DNA from: Enterococcus sp. HY326
GTDB taxonomy: Bacteria; Bacillota; Bacilli; Lactobacillales; Enterococcaceae
Direction: 5' to 3'
Length of the DNA stretch: 64,000 nt
Assembly (NCBI RefSeq): GCF_026157065.1
Contig: NZ_JANLGQ010000001.1
Location: forward strand, 558,001 to 622,000
In this document: positions 1-9,628 of the stretch, piece by piece
Layout of the letters: each line of letters starts with the position of its first letter
Numbering within the stretch: the stretch's first letter is position 1
Notes under the pieces: model-generated
Database searches by the model: none
What the model saw: the letters and a program-made list of their open reading frames with translations, nothing else
Told to the model about the DNA's origin: nothing
Translations under genes and position numbers: made by a program

Positions 1-2982
1 AACAGCTTTGTTTTGTGCTAAAGCATTTGTGTAAATATTATTGGTGATATTATCTGAGGTATTGTTTCCTGTCCCAGTTAATCCTCCAATTGTTTTTGCA
101 CGCAATACATTAATATCCACATTCCTCAACAATGACGACCCACTAACATTGGAATAATTGGTAGCATATAGGCTGCCAATAGTCGAGTCTGGTGCGTCTA
201 TATTCATAGTAATATGTCCAGATTTAGTTCGACTTGCATCACCTGCATCTCCATAAATTACTGCACCATTCAAAATATTTGATCCAGGATCCGTGTAAAT
301 ATTTAACGTAATAGTATTATCTGTACTACTTCCTACGTATGTGGTTCCCGCAGTATTTTGGCCACCAGTAATATTGACTCCACTCGGTAATTGAAATCCT
401 GTTGCTCCTCTTAAATCAAGGGTTAGAGACACATCACCTGTTATTGTCCCCAGATTTGTTGGTCCGCCAGAGAAACCTCGAGTTCCATGACTAGGGTATC
501 CGGAAAAATTTCCTCCAGTTACATAGACATTTGAATTTCCATTAATGGTATGACCTCCTGTTGCTCCATAAGTTCCACCGATAGCACAGTTGATAAAGCC
601 ACCAGTAGCATACGCTGTGACATTACCAAACATTTTAGAGTCATCATAACCTCCTCCAGAAAAGAAGAAGTTGACTTCGCCATTATGCATTTTAGCAGTT
701 GCGTCACCCCAAATTCTATCTGTCCTATATCCGGCACCTTCTAGCGTATCAACTAAACCACCATAGACTGTATTACTAGTGTTTCCATCAATTGTTCCAT
801 AATAACCTCCTCCATACGTCCAACGAGCAAGATCATTATTGTGTACGATACCTGTATCTCCGTATACATAACTAGACCATCTACCTGAACCATCACGACC
901 AGTACCACCAAAAACATCCCAGTCTTGACCAGTATAAGTTCTTAATGTTGAAGTGGATCCTGTGCTTGTTCCTCGTTGATAAGTTAAATCAGATATTCCG
1001 AGTCCAACCACAGTACTACAGAAGTTGTATCCTCCCGCTGTACTATCATCACTATTCAAAATGCCAATATTCATAATAGCGTTGCCTTCGAAATATCCCT
1101 TCACTCCGGTTGCATGAGCATAACCAATTTCACCGCCATCAGAAAATGCTCCACCTAATAAATGACTATCAATGTCGCCAACAGTAATCACAGTTCTTGC
1201 ACCACCAGAAGAATTAATGGCCCTACTTAATGCATAATTTTTACGTCCTTCTTTATCATCTACACCAAAGGCGTTAATCCCCACCTCTGAAATGTCCAAT
1301 GCAGGAACACTATCATTTCCTGAACCACTAAATCCGTCAATAGAACCAGTGGTGGTTGTTTTCCCAGCTCGTACAGTATTAGTAATATCTGCGTACACAA
1401 AGCCAGTTGTCTGATTACTTCCACCGTATATCACGTTACCATCAGTAAATAAACTTGAGTCGTAAATATTTTTGATATGATTATTCGCACCTTGTGTTCC
1501 GTTGTTACCAGTCTTCGAACCTCCATAAAAATTTGTAGTTATTGCTCCTTGCCCCGCAACTAATGTTTCGGCATTGCTAGCGATTATACCGTTATTAGCG
1601 GAAGCAAAGAAATTCGTAACTGTCGGCTTGTTCCCAGAATCCGTTGCCCGCATTTTGACATACGCACTACCAGTTACCCAACTAGAGTTAGTTCCACCAT
1701 ATACATTGGTAATAGTTGCCCTGCCCCCATATATGGATAGATTAGTGTCACCAATAATGACTCCTGAGCTTTGATTCCCTCCAGAAACTGTGTCTACAGA
1801 TGTACTATAACTGTTCACAACCAAATTAGTATCACCTGTAAAATTACCAGCTCGAGTACCTCCATATAGGTTCCAGGTACCAGTTCCCGTTGAGCTAATT
1901 GTCACTGCCGCACTAGGTGATGCTACGGCATCTCCACTATATGCTCCACCATAAACTGTAGTAGCTCTTGTTCCCCAGCTATTCCCCCCCAAAGTAAGTG
2001 AATTACCATTAGCTGCTAAAAAAGTAGTACTATAACGTATATTTCTAAACTCAACATTGGTCCCAAAATTTAAACCATTACCCGTAGATAAGTTAAAGTA
2101 CAGTAATGCATTGCCAGTTGGTTCACTAGTAGAAACATTATCTGTAACGGGGTCACTAGCAGAACCTGTGATGGTCACACTATTCGCTCGACCAGCTAAA
2201 GAATAAAATGAAACATCGGACGCACTTGTTGCACTTGTTGATTGACTTCCCATTGAAGCATAGGTAGCTCCTGACATATCAATGGTGCCTCTTCCGGTTA
2301 CAGCAATAACATAGTCTGCATCAGGCTGGTTATCTAAATAAATGCCGTAAAGAGCTGCTCTAAAGTTTGTTGGACTCATTCCACTGGTTGATATCTGATT
2401 AAAATTAGTTCCATCATAGCGATAAACAACAATACTATTAGCTGCTGCTCCTTGCCCACTGATTGACGGAGTTCTTTCAGATATCGGTGTGCCAAGCTTT
2501 TGTTCCCAAATATCAGTAGTTCCTGCTGTGTCCTGTGCTTCATAAACCGCTTCAAATGTTGCTTCGTCACCATGATAAAAGGCTGTACGCAACAACTGGT
2601 GTGGCTCATAAACATTACCGACAACTAAATCATACGGATCAGTATCTGGATTTTGCCCCCTAGTCAATTGATGCTTAAGTTTGGTCGCTGCCGCTAAACT
2701 AAGACTAGTTAACTTCCACCCTTCAAAGCTGTAATCCTCGTTGTCTTTAAACATTGGTAATGACATCGTTTCAATTGCTTCTTTATTTGTTGTGTAGACA
2801 ATATCATCTGATGACCCATTTTCGAAAGGATAAGCAGCATCCGTTTTAAATGTAATGGTAGCTACAGTATCTCCATCAGCCGCCTCGGTCACCTCTGTTT
2901 CCTGAAATACATTGGCAATCCTTAGCCCACCAACAGCCAGTATAATTACCAGAAAACCAACTATTATTCTTCTCAGTTTCAT
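1..2982 (-). CDS. Large secreted beta-helix-like surface adhesin (partial, C-terminus beyond window)
   Basis: The reading frame is open from an ATG at 2982 to the window edge: 994 codons with no stop, so the C-terminus is missing. Residues 1-25 form a signal peptide or membrane anchor (MKLRRIIVGFLVIILAVGGL). Residues about 35-100 contain a segment ending in FEGWK, like the InlB/Listeria-Bacteroides repeat fold. The rest is very rich in Gly, Asn, Ser and Thr. Short degenerate units recur, such as VYGGT, NFYGG, VIYGGS and VFGGTG, which is the look of a parallel beta-helix adhesin. It is the last visible gene of a three-gene locus, 48 bp after the DUF916 gene. Family knowledge: such proteins are found in WxL loci of enterococci and listeriae. 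Inference: an extracellular adhesin or cell-wall protein. A C-terminal WxL or LPXTG anchor would lie outside the window. Exact family not recognised. Confidence 0.85.
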   Translation of the reverse strand, partial: MKLRRIIVGFLVIILAVGGLRIANVFQETEVTEAADGDTVATITFKTDAAYPFENGSSDDIVYTTNKEAIETMSLPMFKDNEDYSFEGWKLTSLSLAAATKLKHQLTRGQNPDTDPYDLVVGNVYEPHQLLRTAFYHGDEATFEAVYEAQDTAGTTDIWEQKLGTPISERTPSISGQGAAANSIVVYRYDGTNFNQISTSGMSPTNFRAALYGIYLDNQPDADYVIAVTGRGTIDMSGATYASMGSQSTSATSASDVSFYSLAGRANSVTITGSASDPVTDNVSTSEPTGNALLYFNLSTGNGLNFGTNVEFRNIRYSTTFLAANGNSLTLGGNSWGTRATTVYGGAYSGDAVASPSAAVTISSTGTGTWNLYGGTRAGNFTGDTNLVVNSYSTSVDTVSGGNQSSGVIIGDTNLSIYGGRATITNVYGGTNSSWVTGSAYVKMRATDSGNKPTVTNFFASANNGIIASNAETLVAGQGAITTNFYGGSKTGNNGTQGANNHIKNIYDSSLFTDGNVIYGGSNQTTGFVYADITNTVRAGKTTTTGSIDGFSGSGNDSVPALDISEVGINAFGVDDKEGRKNYALSRAINSSGGARTVITVGDIDSHLLGGAFSDGGEIGYAHATGVKGYFEGNAIMNIGILNSDDSTAGGYNFCSTVVGLGISDLTYQRGTSTGSTSTLRTYTGQDWDVFGGTGRDGSGRWSSYVYGDTGIVHNNDLARWTYGGGYYGTIDGNTSNTVYGGLVDTLEGAGYRTDRIWGDATAKMHNGEVNFFFSGGGYDDSKMFGNVTAYATGGFINCAIGGTYGATGGHTINGNSNVYVTGGNFSGYPSHGTRGFSGGPTNLGTITGDVSLTLDLRGATGFQLPSGVNITGGQNTAGTTYVGSSTDNTITLNIYTDPGSNILNGAVIYGDAGDASRTKSGHITMNIDAPDSTIGSLYATNYSNVSGSSLLRNVDINVLRAKTIGGLTGTGNNTSDNITNNIYTNALAQNKAV

Positions 2983-3030
2983 TATTAACCCCCCATACAC
3001 ATTTTCTTCCATATTTCCTCACAGCCATGG

Positions 3031-4179
3031 TTAATTAGCACCTAATTTTTTGTGCTGCAGATAAAAGGCTACCCCGGCAAAAGATCCCGCTAAACTGACA
3101 AAGCCTACCCAATACATCCAATTATGATTTTTGGGAATGAAGGACCCGGCATCGCTATTTCCTTGAATGATGCGCTCATCTAACGTAAAGGTTTGACTCA
3201 ACTCAAAACGATAAATATAGCGTTCTCCATCGCTTGCTTCGTATGCGCCATCCTTTGCTTTCTCGGAGTAAACGATTGTCTCGACAAGATAATCCCCGGC
3301 AAGTAAATCTGACTCCACTTCAACTGGATAATTGAAGATGGAAGCTGGTGCTATTTTCATGTTTGACTGCTCAGAAGTGAAGGATTCATCCCCTCCTTCT
3401 AGTGAAATAGTCGCCTCCACTCGAACATCTTGAGCGTAGGCATTTGCTTCATTCACTAATTCTAGTGAAATCGCATCTTGATTTTTAACGTTTTTAAGAG
3501 ACATCCCTCCTAATGTAATCTCTGGTGCGACTGCTGCTTTATTTTGACTGAGCAACAGGGCAATCACATAGGTATACGTATTCGTGACCACGGATTCACG
3601 AGACTCTTCAGCAAATGTGGATTCTGTGGTAGAGTCTTCTGTTGTGACATCAGTCCTATCATCCGTTGCTTTATCCGTCGACTCTGCTGATGTTTCTGTT
3701 TTCGCTGTCTCTTCGGTGATTTCTCGAAGCTTCAGCCCTCCGGCTACCACACCGTCAAAGGCAACATCCGGCATCTTGATTGTGACTGGCACATCGATGG
3801 TTTGATTGGCTGGCAATTCAATTCGTTCCTCCACCTCAACAGCGTCACAAATATTGAAAGGAACTAAGTCTTCATTAGGCTCCTTGTCCTCATATTCAAC
3901 TGTTCCGTTATAGGTCGTAGTCGCTGGGTTGACCTCGATGGCAACCACCCGATCTTGATCCGTTGGATTATTTAACACAACCGTGACCGTTTGTTCTTCC
4001 TCTTTTTTTAGTAGTAAATCAAAATAATTTACCTTCGCTGTCAATTGATTATCAGGCAATAGCGGGGAAACTAATAAATTCAATCCTGATGAAGTGGCAA
4101 AAACCCGTTGGCTGCTAACTACCAAACTGCAACACAGTAGCAAGGCTAGAAAAATCCTGCACCAAAACTTTTTTTTCAC
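3031..4179 (-). CDS. DUF916/DUF3324 WxL-interacting cell-surface protein
   Basis: 382 residues from a GTG start with a GGGGG-type ribosome site. A signal peptide covers residues 1-28. The DUF916 (WxL peptidoglycan-binding) domain follows, with LLPDNQ, a YFDL segment, a TYNGTVEY block and the closing IKMPDVAFDGVVAGGL. A Ser/Thr/Glu-rich linker at about 165-195 interrupts it. The DUF3324 host-binding-like domain follows (about 215-340). One membrane helix near the C-terminus (about 353-373) is followed by a short basic tail. Family role: membrane-tethered partner that binds WxL-domain proteins on the outer face of the membrane. It sits 32 bp after the signal-peptidase-like gene and before the giant adhesin, so the three are probably one transcript. 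The Thr/Glu-rich linker is longer than in the two paralogues of this window. Confidence 0.9.
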   Translation of the reverse strand: MKKKFWCRIFLALLLCCSLVVSSQRVFATSSGLNLLVSPLLPDNQLTAKVNYFDLLLKKEEEQTVTVVLNNPTDQDRVVAIEVNPATTTYNGTVEYEDKEPNEDLVPFNICDAVEVEERIELPANQTIDVPVTIKMPDVAFDGVVAGGLKLREITEETAKTETSAESTDKATDDRTDVTTEDSTTESTFAEESRESVVTNTYTYVIALLLSQNKAAVAPEITLGGMSLKNVKNQDAISLELVNEANAYAQDVRVEATISLEGGDESFTSEQSNMKIAPASIFNYPVEVESDLLAGDYLVETIVYSEKAKDGAYEASDGERYIYRFELSQTFTLDERIIQGNSDAGSFIPKNHNWMYWVGFVSLAGSFAGVAFYLQHKKLGAN

Positions 4180-4211
4180 TCCGCATTCCCCCTCTCACTC
4201 TCGCTGTATTT

Positions 4212-5156
4212 TTAGATGTCGCCTAGCTGGCTTAAGGGCCAGAGTCGATAGGTCACTACACCTTGAATATTACGAAAATTAATCAGGCCACACTCTCGAC
4301 TGTCGACACCCCCGTCTTCTGAACTGTCCATTAAAACCAGATAGCTCTCTGACGGAATGTTACTGAATCCCTGCAGTTCTTCGATTACGCTTTGGGTATC
4401 TATCGTAAACGAATACGTTCTTGACGGTAATTGGCTGGCGTAGGTCTGCGGCCTAAGAGAAATCATTTCCTCCAATGAACCATTTACAAAAACCGTTTGA
4501 TTTTCCACCCAGATGCTATCTCCTGGCAAGCCAACTACTCGTCGTATGTACTCTCCTGAAAATTCTGAAGATGATAATTGAAAGGCTACTAAGTCATAGC
4601 GCTGAATACGAGCCTGGGTATCCACTGCCACTTGCTGATGTTCTTCAACCACTGGTGCCATTAGATTGTCCGATACTCCGATTATTCTAAAACGCATTAT
4701 TCCTGAAATGATGAGCATAGTTATTCCTGATAATAAAACACAGAAAATAATTGTTAGAATAAACCGTTTATCAATTGGGATGACCAATCTGCCAATTTTT
4801 ATTTTGCTTTTCTTCTTGGACGGACCTTTTTTTTGAATGTATGACGATTTATGTGAACGAGACTTACGTTTTGCAGAATTTTTTTCTTTTTCCTGTCTTA
4901 GACTCTTTTCTGGTGCTGACACGCCTTTTTTCGAGGCTATACCAACCTCTTTAAAAGAAACCTCGGCCGCTTGCTTAACTCCTAAATTTTTCTTTTTTCT
5001 CGAATTCTTAGTTTTTCTTTCTATGAATACCTGGCCTTTTTGCTTTTCATTTGATGCTTTAGAAGACTGTATGAGATTGCCTCTAGTTTTTTTCTTTTGG
5101 ATATTTTTCTTGGGACGATTAGCCTGCTGAATACTCTCTAACTTTCTTTGCCCCAT
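4212..5156 (-). CDS. Signal-peptidase-I-like protein with degenerate active site and long basic N-terminal tail
   Basis: 314 residues, ATG start with AGGTG upstream. Residues 1-130 are a Lys/Arg/Ser-rich low-complexity cytoplasmic tail; one membrane helix follows (131-153), then an extracytoplasmic S26 signal-peptidase domain. The family active site is GxSMxP plus KRVxGLPGD plus GDN...DSR. Here the first box reads GVSDNLMAP (161-168), so Ser162 is separated from Met by three extra residues. The general-base Lys is Arg205 (YIRRVVGLPGD), and GDN is replaced by MDS (about 276-278), while the later DSR is kept (285-287). Inference: catalytically dead or strongly altered. Comparison: SipA of the streptococcal FCT region keeps the fold without the dyad and assists pilus assembly. 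First gene of a locus with a DUF916 protein and an adhesin. Confidence 0.85.
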   Translation of the reverse strand: MGQRKLESIQQANRPKKNIQKKKTRGNLIQSSKASNEKQKGQVFIERKTKNSRKKKNLGVKQAAEVSFKEVGIASKKGVSAPEKSLRQEKEKNSAKRKSRSHKSSYIQKKGPSKKKSKIKIGRLVIPIDKRFILTIIFCVLLSGITMLIISGIMRFRIIGVSDNLMAPVVEEHQQVAVDTQARIQRYDLVAFQLSSSEFSGEYIRRVVGLPGDSIWVENQTVFVNGSLEEMISLRPQTYASQLPSRTYSFTIDTQSVIEELQGFSNIPSESYLVLMDSSEDGGVDSRECGLINFRNIQGVVTYRLWPLSQLGDI

Positions 5157-6063
5157 TATTTTGCACCTGCTTTACTCGTTATCATCCCTGTTCTGATTTA
5201 TCCCCCCTATAGCTACCATTTACTTTTTGTACTAAACAAAAGCTCAACAGCAATCTTTTCAACAACTTAACCTTTTTGTTTTTCTTCCTTTTCCGACAAG
5301 CTTTTTTACTTATAACAACTTTCCTTTTTCAAATAAATGTCAAAGATTTTACTATCAAGTAGTTTGCAAAGTACTTAATAATATTTATCTTTTTTTGATA
5401 CTTCAGACAAAAGCTATACATTTACAAAAAACGTTTTTTTATTTCCTGTTTTTTTCTCCAACCAAAGAAAAAATCATTTTAAAATAACGAAAAAAGGAAA
5501 TTTTTGCGTATTTTTATAATAACTTTTGTTCTGATTACAACCTAATAATAAATCGCTAAAATAGCTTTTTCAATCATTTTTAAGCAAAAATTATCTTAGT
5601 TTTGAATAATATTAGACAAAAAATCTTATAAATAGTCTATTCATTTGCGTTTTATATATAACATATTAATAATATTTAAATTTATCATTTAATTACCAAA
5701 CAATAGACAAATCATTTTTTATTGTTTTTTTATTCGTTGGTATATTCATCATTTGCCAATAAAAAAAGCCTGCGAAATATTCAAAATTTCGCAGGCTTTT
5801 TTCAGCTGAATAAAGATATTTTTTACTTTTAATTTTTTCGCTGAATTTTAGACTAGAATTCTTATAAGAAAAAATTTTTATAATATGCTGAAATTATTAG
5901 AAAAAGGCGTAGTGCTCAGAAAAATAAAAGTAGTGTACCTAGAAAAAAATGCGTTTTCATCAATAATTGTCCAGACCCTACTTAAAATAGCTACAAATAA
6001 GACGTTTAGCTTATTTCGTTAAAATCTCTATATAAGGACTTGTACCATAACAAATCCTTAAAA
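5157..6063. other. AT-rich intergenic spacer (about 900 bp)
   Basis: No credible gene on either strand. The stretch is extremely AT-rich, with poly-T/poly-A tracts, and holds one strong terminator (5762-5802). The promoter of the left-most surface-protein locus should lie at its left end, but I cannot pick one box with confidence among many AT-rich matches. Confidence 0.6.
5762..5802. terminator. Bidirectional intrinsic terminator
   Basis: A 17-bp perfect stem with a 7-nt loop: arms AAAAAAGCCTGCGAAAT and its exact complement. It carries an A-run on the left and a T-run on the right, so it can work in both directions. It lies about 260 bp beyond the end of the ROK-type regulator gene. Confidence 0.85.
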
Positions 6064-7050
6064 TTAATCTGTCAAATTCCGTAGCTTTGCAAGTCCTAAT
6101 TGTAACAGACCCGCAAAATAATCTTCTTGGAAAGATTGTGCTAAGTGGATTGGTGGCAAAGCAAAATAGGGAAATACTTCGGCTAGCTTTGCTTCAATCA
6201 GAGTTAAATCAGCTTGGCTGAAGGCTGATTGATTGAGGTAGAGAATGATTTTTGCGGGATCATAGACACTGATGACCGTCTGAAGTGTTTCTAAAATCTG
6301 ACTTTTCAATTGAGAAGGGCTGATAGGAAATTGTGCCCGCTGAACAAAAGGCAGATGCTTGATTTCTCCGCTTAAGCCATGGGTGCCATGAAAAATTTGA
6401 CCATTGATGACTACTGCTGCCCCAGGCGGAAAATTTTTCGGATAGTAAAGGGCCACGGTAATCGTCTGCGGCTGAGACTGGCTTAAAGCCGCCGCATTAA
6501 TATCATTTTCAATCAGGACATCGACGGCAAAAGTTTCCGTGACTAACTGACGCAAATTAATGTCCTGCAATGGCGCAAAGTCCATGATTTGCAGCTTACC
6601 GGCGATTTCAGCGCCGGTGATACCAAAAACAATCAGTTGAATTTTGGGAAAGTTTTCTAGTAGCTGTTGAATATTTTCCAATAATTTTTGCGGATGCAAC
6701 TCGTCTGAGGTTAGGCGCTTTTGCTGCAATGTCTCGCCAAATAAATTGACCACTGCTAGATTGGCAACAATCCCACTTGCTTCTTCAACAAATTGAAAGA
6801 TGAGCAATAATCGCCGCTCAGGATTGTACTGATATAAAGTGGCCTTGCGTCCGCCAGTTGTTTGGGGTGTTGCTTGGATACTGATTTCACCAGTTTCGAT
6901 TAATTCGGCGACCAGCTTATTGATGCTGACAACGCTGAGGCCCGTTTTTTCAGACAATTGGCGGGCAGACAGCCCTGCTCCGCTGATTAAAAGTTGGCGC
7001 AAAAGGCCTAAATTATGTTCTTTGACACTGCTAGGCTTGAAGGATTCCAC
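6064..7050 (-). CDS. ROK-family transcriptional regulator (degenerate sugar-kinase fold)
   Basis: 328 residues, GTG start preceded by AGAAGG. The N-terminal winged helix-turn-helix (about 12-65) has the NagC/XylR-type pattern SARQLSEKTGLSVVSINKLV. The C-terminal ROK domain keeps the sugar-binding segment ENDINAAALS and a GAAVVINGQIFHGTHGLSGEIKH block. Two things are missing. The N-terminal DxGxT phosphate loop of kinases is not recognisable, and the CxCGxxGC zinc motif that usually follows GEIGH is absent. So it is a sugar-sensing repressor or activator, not a kinase. It lies 51 bp downstream of a sugar O-acetyltransferase gene on the same strand and is probably co-transcribed. Ligand unknown. 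Confidence 0.85.
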   Translation of the reverse strand: MESFKPSSVKEHNLGLLRQLLISGAGLSARQLSEKTGLSVVSINKLVAELIETGEISIQATPQTTGGRKATLYQYNPERRLLLIFQFVEEASGIVANLAVVNLFGETLQQKRLTSDELHPQKLLENIQQLLENFPKIQLIVFGITGAEIAGKLQIMDFAPLQDINLRQLVTETFAVDVLIENDINAAALSQSQPQTITVALYYPKNFPPGAAVVINGQIFHGTHGLSGEIKHLPFVQRAQFPISPSQLKSQILETLQTVISVYDPAKIILYLNQSAFSQADLTLIEAKLAEVFPYFALPPIHLAQSFQEDYFAGLLQLGLAKLRNLTD

Positions 7051-7101
7051 AACTTTGCCTTCTTTCTAATTAATTTTGCTGGTATCTTTAAAATTTGCTT
7101 A

Positions 7102-7725
7102 TTAAAGGCTGATGTTAAATTCTTTTTCATAATCTGCTTGGCGCTCTTGCCAGGCCAAGGTTTCTTCTGGAGAAATTGGCCGCAGCACACGACAAGGATT
7201 CCCCAAGGCGATGACATCAGCGGGAATGTCTTTGGTGACAACTGAACCTGAGCCGATGACCACATTATTGCCGATTGTAACGCCAGGATTGACAACAGTA
7301 TTGCCACCAATCCAAACATTATCGCCAATTTTAATTTTATTCCCAAATTCTAAACCGGTATTTCTGACGGCGGCGTCAATCGGGTGCCCAGCGGTATACA
7401 GTCCAACCCGTGGGCCAAATAAAACGTTATCGCCGATTTCAATCGGCGCTACATCCAGCATGATGCAATCATAATTGGCATAAAAATTTTCGCCAATAGA
7501 AATATTTTCGCCATAGTCACAGCGAAAGGGTGCTACAAGAGTCACATGCTCCCCGCTGGCTCCTAGCACTTCCCGACGGATTTCTGCCTTCCGTTCTTTT
7601 TGCTCATAGGTCAGTCGATTGTATTCATCCAACAATTTTTGACAGCGGGTAAATTTTGCGGACAGCTCTGGGTCTTTTGCCAAGTATAACTCACCAGCAA
7701 TCATGCGTTCAAATTGATTTTCCAT
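7102..7725 (-). CDS. Maltose/galactoside-type O-acetyltransferase (left-handed beta-helix)
   Basis: 207 residues, ATG start with AAGGAG seven bases upstream. The N-terminal helical Mac domain (residues 5-60) is followed by hexapeptide repeats that build a left-handed beta-helix. The conserved catalytic His lies in YTAGHPID. The C-terminal NPGVTIGNNVVIGSGSVVTKDIP segment and GNPCRVLR are typical of Maa/LacA enzymes. Role: transfers acetyl from acetyl-CoA to the 6-hydroxyl of glucose, maltose or galactosides, usually read as a detoxification step. It precedes the ROK-type regulator by 51 bp, which fits a sugar-linked pair. Length is normal for the family. Confidence 0.9.
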   Translation of the reverse strand: MENQFERMIAGELYLAKDPELSAKFTRCQKLLDEYNRLTYEQKERKAEIRREVLGASGEHVTLVAPFRCDYGENISIGENFYANYDCIMLDVAPIEIGDNVLFGPRVGLYTAGHPIDAAVRNTGLEFGNKIKIGDNVWIGGNTVVNPGVTIGNNVVIGSGSVVTKDIPADVIALGNPCRVLRPISPEETLAWQERQADYEKEFNISL

Positions 7726-7807
7726 TGAAAAACTCCTTAAAATTTTATCCTGCGTTGTTTTCCAGATTGTATTACCGGAAAAATTTTTACTTATTTAATG
7801 AAGGAAA

Positions 7808-8185
7808 CTAAATCGTCAGCTCAATTAGATTGCCTTCAGGGTCTTGAATAACTGCTTCATAGTAGCCGTCACCAGTCCTCCGCGGGCCATTCAATAACGG
7901 AAAGCCATCTGCTAAAAAACGTTCCACAAAAGTATCAACCGCTTCTTTACTGCCGAGGGAAATAGCAAGATGTGCATAGCCCAAACTTTCTGGTACTCGG
8001 CCAGCCAAATGCTTTTTCGTCGTGAGCTCAAGACGGCTGCCAGAAGTGAATTCTAGAAAATAGGACTGGAAGCCGGTTTTTTGATTGTGATAGAGCTGAT
8101 TACTAGTAGCATTAAAATAATTTACATAAAAATCCTTCATTTTTTCAAGGTCATTGGTAGCTAGTGCGATGTGTTCGATGTGCAT
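7808..8185 (-). CDS. VOC-superfamily (glyoxalase/bleomycin-resistance fold) protein
   Basis: 125 residues. Start chosen at the ATG at 8185 (MHIEHIALATNDLE), which has AGGAGGAG six to eight bases upstream and matches the family N-terminus; an upstream start at 8230 would add an unrelated leader. Two beta-alpha-beta-beta-beta modules are visible, with metal-ligand positions at His4 of MHIEHIAL, the Glu of SRLELTT, His in YAHLAIS, and the final Glu in GNLIELTI. Such proteins are often glyoxalase-like or dioxygenase-like; the substrate cannot be told. It stands alone on the minus strand beside the O-acetyltransferase gene, with about 80 bp between them. Confidence 0.85.
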   Translation of the reverse strand: MHIEHIALATNDLEKMKDFYVNYFNATSNQLYHNQKTGFQSYFLEFTSGSRLELTTKKHLAGRVPESLGYAHLAISLGSKEAVDTFVERFLADGFPLLNGPRRTGDGYYEAVIQDPEGNLIELTI

Positions 8186-8959
8186 AGTCTGTCTCCTCCT
8201 AATATCTATTAAAAAAGGTTCCTTTATCATACCATACTTTTTAAACTTTATTAATAAAGTTTCTTGAAAAAATTTTTAAATCTAAATTTTCTTTAAAGTT
8301 GATCTCTGCTCTCGTTTTAGCAAATTTAACTTAATTTTTCCCACGGACAAACTTATAGATTCCTCAATGAAAATTTGAATTTTCAAGAAAAACCGTTGAT
8401 ATTAAGCAAATAATCAAGATTAGACCTTCCACTATTTCTCTCCCATAGGCTTCAGCTGTAGGAATTGACTGTCTTTCAGTATTAAAAGAAAGCGATTTAT
8501 TAATCCTTTAAATAAAAATGATTCTTATGATAAAAGCATTTTATTTAACTAAAATTGACAAAGTTGATATAATTTTTTTGTAAAGATATTTTTTTAGGTA
8601 TTTAGCTGAAAAATTGATAAAAATCGTCACACTCGGTTTCCTATCATTTGCTTTTTAAAGTGCCCTTCTGTTGGTTGCAGATTTGGCTTTTAGTAGATAC
8701 CTTGAAAAATGAATATTTCCAAAGGTGATTTTGACATCAGGTTGATAGATTAGATAGCCAGTCTTTTAGGTAATTGTCTCAGTGCTTGACTGAAGCTGTG
8801 AGCAAAAGCAGTTCGTTTTGCCCTGTGATAATCCACTGAGCAGTCATTCGACTGTTAGCCAAACTTGTGAAGCGTTTGGCCATTTACCATCTATGTTGTT
8901 TGATGTTGCAGTCTTAAGAACACGCTACTAGGAAATTCATGAAAAAAAGGATGAGCAGA
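8186..8959. other. Long intergenic region, no gene seen
   Basis: About 770 bp between divergent genes. All frames are short and broken. A short hairpin (gccaaac ... gtttggc, 8858-8880) lacks a T-run. A weak Fur-like AT palindrome lies near 8517-8536. Nothing here supports a gene. Confidence 0.5.
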
Positions 8960-9526
8960 ATGAAAATTGTACTATTATCAGCGTCAAATTTTGGTAACAG
9001 AGCCAAACTAGCCATTGATCAAGTCCAGAATGAACTGATGGTCAAGTATCCCCAAAATGAGGTGACGATTTGTGACCTGCAAAAGCTAAAATTAGCCTTT
9101 AGCGATGGCCGCAATTATCAGGAGTATAGTGGGGACACCCAAGCTTTGATTAATACTCTGATGGAGTGTGACATCTTAGTGATTGCCACTGCCATTTGCC
9201 AAGCCTCAATTCCCGGAAGTTTGAAAAATGTATTTGATTTGCTGCCCCGTAACGCTCTGTTGCGCAAAACCGTCAGCTTAATTGTTTCTGCAGATTCTGC
9301 CAGACATTATCTAGTAGCTGAAACCCAGTTAAAACCCATTTTGAATTATATGAAAGCCAATCTGCTGCCTAGCTATGTCTTTATTGAAAAGAGCGATGTG
9401 CTTGGCACGACAATTGTCAATGACGATATTCTCTTTAGAATTGACAAGCTCGTTGAAGATACCATGGTCTTGGCGGAAACTCAAGAGCATGTCTGGACAC
9501 CCCACGAAGTAATTTTTGACTATTAA
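8960..9526 (+). CDS. NAD(P)H-dependent FMN reductase-like flavoprotein
   Basis: 188 residues from the ATG at 8960 (MKIVLLSASNFGNRA), which has AGGA eight bases upstream. An in-frame ATG at 8939 also has a ribosome site but would add MKKRMSR with no family match. A flavodoxin-like fold is seen: the first strand and phosphate loop are LLSASNFGNRA, then CDILVIATAICQASIPGSLKNVFDLL, the flavin-contacting segment of NADPH-dependent FMN reductases. Role inferred: reduction of FMN, quinones or azo compounds with NAD(P)H. It is monocistronic and followed by a terminator at 9600. Confidence 0.8.
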   Translation: MKIVLLSASNFGNRAKLAIDQVQNELMVKYPQNEVTICDLQKLKLAFSDGRNYQEYSGDTQALINTLMECDILVIATAICQASIPGSLKNVFDLLPRNALLRKTVSLIVSADSARHYLVAETQLKPILNYMKANLLPSYVFIEKSDVLGTTIVNDDILFRIDKLVEDTMVLAETQEHVWTPHEVIFDY

Positions 9527-9599
9527 AAAAATGCCGCAAACAGAGCTCTCATTAGCACAAAAAAACGAAAAGCGACACAATAAATAACTTTTCGTTCCC

Positions 9600-9628
9600 G
9601 CTGACAGCTGTGTTTGTCGGCTTTTTTT
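9600..9628 (+). terminator. Intrinsic terminator of the flavoprotein gene
   Basis: Stem GCTGAC / GTCGGC with one G-T wobble, a 10-nt loop and a run of seven T. A second dyad (AACGAAAAG / CTTTTCGTT) lies directly upstream. Confidence 0.7.

Noticed and set aside
7008-7346. 112-codon minus-strand frame with a hydrophobic start
   Set aside because: Lies across the O-acetyltransferase and the ROK-type gene in another frame, with no ribosome site and no family look.
8858-8880. Hairpin gccaaac/gtttggc before the flavoprotein gene
   Set aside because: Short, no T-run and no known riboswitch features.
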